Assembly (NCBI GenBank): GCA_029859555.1
Contig: JAOUCV010000087.1
Coordinates: 1 to 8,045 of the forward strand
Direction: 5' to 3'
DNA: 8,045 nt
Source: Gammaproteobacteria bacterium
GTDB taxonomy: Bacteria > Pseudomonadota > Gammaproteobacteria > UBA9214
Shown here: one piece after another, positions 7,219 through 8,045 of the stretch
How positions within the stretch are numbered: position 1 is the first letter of the stretch
Layout of the letters: the number at the start of each line of letters is the position of its first letter
Notes under the pieces: model-generated
The model's database searches: none
Told to the model about the DNA's origin: nothing
Seen by the model: only the letters and a program-made list of their open reading frames with translations
Translations under genes and position numbers: made by a program

Positions 7219-7753
7219 AGACTTTTTTATTTCACTGTTCGCAATCGTTCTGCTGGTAGTGATTGGCTATTTGTGGCTTGCACCCGCCGGCCTGAAAACC
7301 AGCCCGGATATCAGCCTGGTCACCATCGACGGCAAGCAGCTGCAGCTGGCCAGCCTGCGCGGAAAACCCTTGCTGGTTACTTTCTGGGCCACCACCTGCA
7401 CGGGCTGCATCAAGGAACTGCCACACCTGATCGAACTCTACGAGGAATTATCACCAAGGGGGCTGGAGATTGTAGGTATCGCCATGGATTACGACCCGCC
7501 CAACCAGGTGCTCGCCATGCGGAATGCAAAAAACATCCCCTATCCGATCGCACTGGATATCAATGCCGACGCTGCCCGCGCATTTGGCAACGTTCGCCTG
7601 ACGCCCACCTCCTTCCTGATAGCACCGGATGGTCGCATTGTTTACCAGAAGCTGGGCGCAATGAGCATGCAAAAACTGCGGCAGGATATCCTCTATATGC
7701 TGCAGTCATCACAGGCCACCCAGCAGGCTTGCACCACCACCGGCACCGCATAG
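7208..7753 (+). CDS. TlpA/ResA-like membrane-anchored thioredoxin
   Basis: This is a thiol-disulfide oxidoreductase that probably works on the periplasmic side, held by an N-terminal helix at about 6-24. The 181-residue product has the thioredoxin fold of the TlpA/ResA/AhpC-TSA type: LRGKPLLVTFWATTCTGCIKELP (50-72) with active-site Cys64-Thr-Gly-Cys67, an EIVGIAMD strand at 87-94, and the cis-proline loop RLTPTSFLIAPDGRIV (130-145, Pro133). The motif is CTGC preceded by Thr, where many relatives have WCxPC, so it differs in the residue before the first cysteine and lacks the proline. An extra cysteine (175) is near the C-terminus. It begins inside the end of the DUF4126 gene with a weak upstream site, and its stop codon overlaps the hemJ ribosome binding site. 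Cytochrome or heme-protein maturation is a plausible setting; substrate unknown. Confidence 0.92.
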   Translation: MKAKDFFISLFAIVLLVVIGYLWLAPAGLKTSPDISLVTIDGKQLQLASLRGKPLLVTFWATTCTGCIKELPHLIELYEELSPRGLEIVGIAMDYDPPNQVLAMRNAKNIPYPIALDINADAARAFGNVRLTPTSFLIAPDGRIVYQKLGAMSMQKLRQDILYMLQSSQATQQACTTTGTA

Positions 7754-7757
7754 GAGG
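7752..7757 (+). promoter_or_regulatory. Ribosome binding site of hemJ
   Basis: AGGAGG, close to the ideal sequence, overlaps the TAG stop (7751-7753) of the thioredoxin gene and lies eight bases before the ATG at 7766. This supports the hemJ start and coupled translation in one operon. Confidence 0.85.
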
Positions 7758-7765
7758 AAACGATC

Positions 7766-8045
7766 ATGCTCTGGATCAAGGCCCTGCATGTCATCTTTAT
7801 GGTGACCTGGTTTGCCGGACTGTTTTATTTACCACGCCTGTTCGTTTATCACGCCGACAGCACCGACGAGACCAGCCATGCGCGCTTTCTGATCATGGAA
7901 CGCAAGCTGTTCGCCATCATGACCATCGGTGCCGTACTGACGGCCGTGTTTGGCATCTGGCTGTTGATGGATTACGCCTGGGCCGTCTACGGAAAGTCCG
8001 GATGGCTGATCACCAAACTGCTGCTGGTCAGCGGTTTAATCGTGT
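7766..8045 (+). CDS. hemJ: Protoporphyrinogen IX oxidase HemJ (3' end beyond window)
   Basis: HemJ oxidises protoporphyrinogen IX to protoporphyrin IX, the next-to-last step of heme synthesis, at the inner membrane. It is the oxygen-independent-type membrane enzyme found in many proteobacteria in place of HemG or HemY. The first 93 residues are present. They show the family start MLWIKALHVIFMVTWFAG, followed by LFYLPRLFVYHA and the MERKLFAIMT block at 44-53. His8 lies in the conserved N-terminal helix and is likely important for heme or substrate binding. About three hydrophobic segments are visible (6-24, 50-70, 80-93), and the frame runs off the window at 8045. The start is well supported by AGGAGG at eight bases. 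Co-transcription with a thiol-disulfide protein and a DUF4126 protein may point to a shared redox setting. Confidence 0.95.
   Translation, partial: MLWIKALHVIFMVTWFAGLFYLPRLFVYHADSTDETSHARFLIMERKLFAIMTIGAVLTAVFGIWLLMDYAWAVYGKSGWLITKLLLVSGLIV

Overview
The window looks like chromosomal DNA from a gammaproteobacterium. Gene density is high, GC content is moderate, Shine-Dalgarno (SD) sites are typical, and the gene families present (DUF3465, a YjgR-type HerA ATPase, DUF4126, HemJ, FolE) fit that group. Genus is not resolved. There is no rRNA, tRNA, CRISPR array, insertion sequence or phage gene. Almost all of it is ordinary core-type chromosome, with several uncharacterised small proteins.

Layout. 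(1) Positions 3-1220, plus strand: the 3' two thirds of a ClC-family chloride channel/transporter with a C-terminal CBS-like pair, cut by the window's left edge. (2) Positions 1243-5666, minus strand: six closely spaced genes, read from right to left. They are an unrecognised two-helix membrane protein (5666-5307), a 61-residue helical protein (5167-4982), a YjgR/DUF853 HerA-type ATPase (4960-3497), a DUF3465 membrane-anchored protein (3462-3010), a cation diffusion facilitator (2941-1832) and GTP cyclohydrolase I FolE (1797-1243). FolE converges with the ClC gene. (3) Positions 5737-6132, minus strand: an alanine- and acid-rich lipoprotein of nine 11-residue repeats, followed by a clear intrinsic terminator at 5687-5715 that separates it from the block. 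(4) Positions 6133-6540: an intergenic region between divergent genes, with a candidate extended -10 promoter at 6482-6490. (5) Positions 6541-8045, plus strand: DUF4126 membrane protein, TlpA/ResA-like thioredoxin and HemJ (cut by the right edge). These three overlap or abut and look like one operon.

How the genes may work together. The right-hand operon joins a membrane-anchored thiol-disulfide protein to HemJ, the heme-pathway oxidase, plus an uncharacterised membrane protein, which suggests an envelope redox or heme-related unit. In the left-hand block the pair cation exporter then folE is tightly spaced, and FolE is a zinc enzyme, so a metal link is possible but unproven. The ATPase is preceded by a small helical protein whose gene ends 21 bases before it, a candidate partner. 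I did not find an obvious new defence or mobile system. The most unusual items are the repeat lipoprotein, the small partner gene of the HerA-type ATPase, the ClC residue change and the CTGC thioredoxin.
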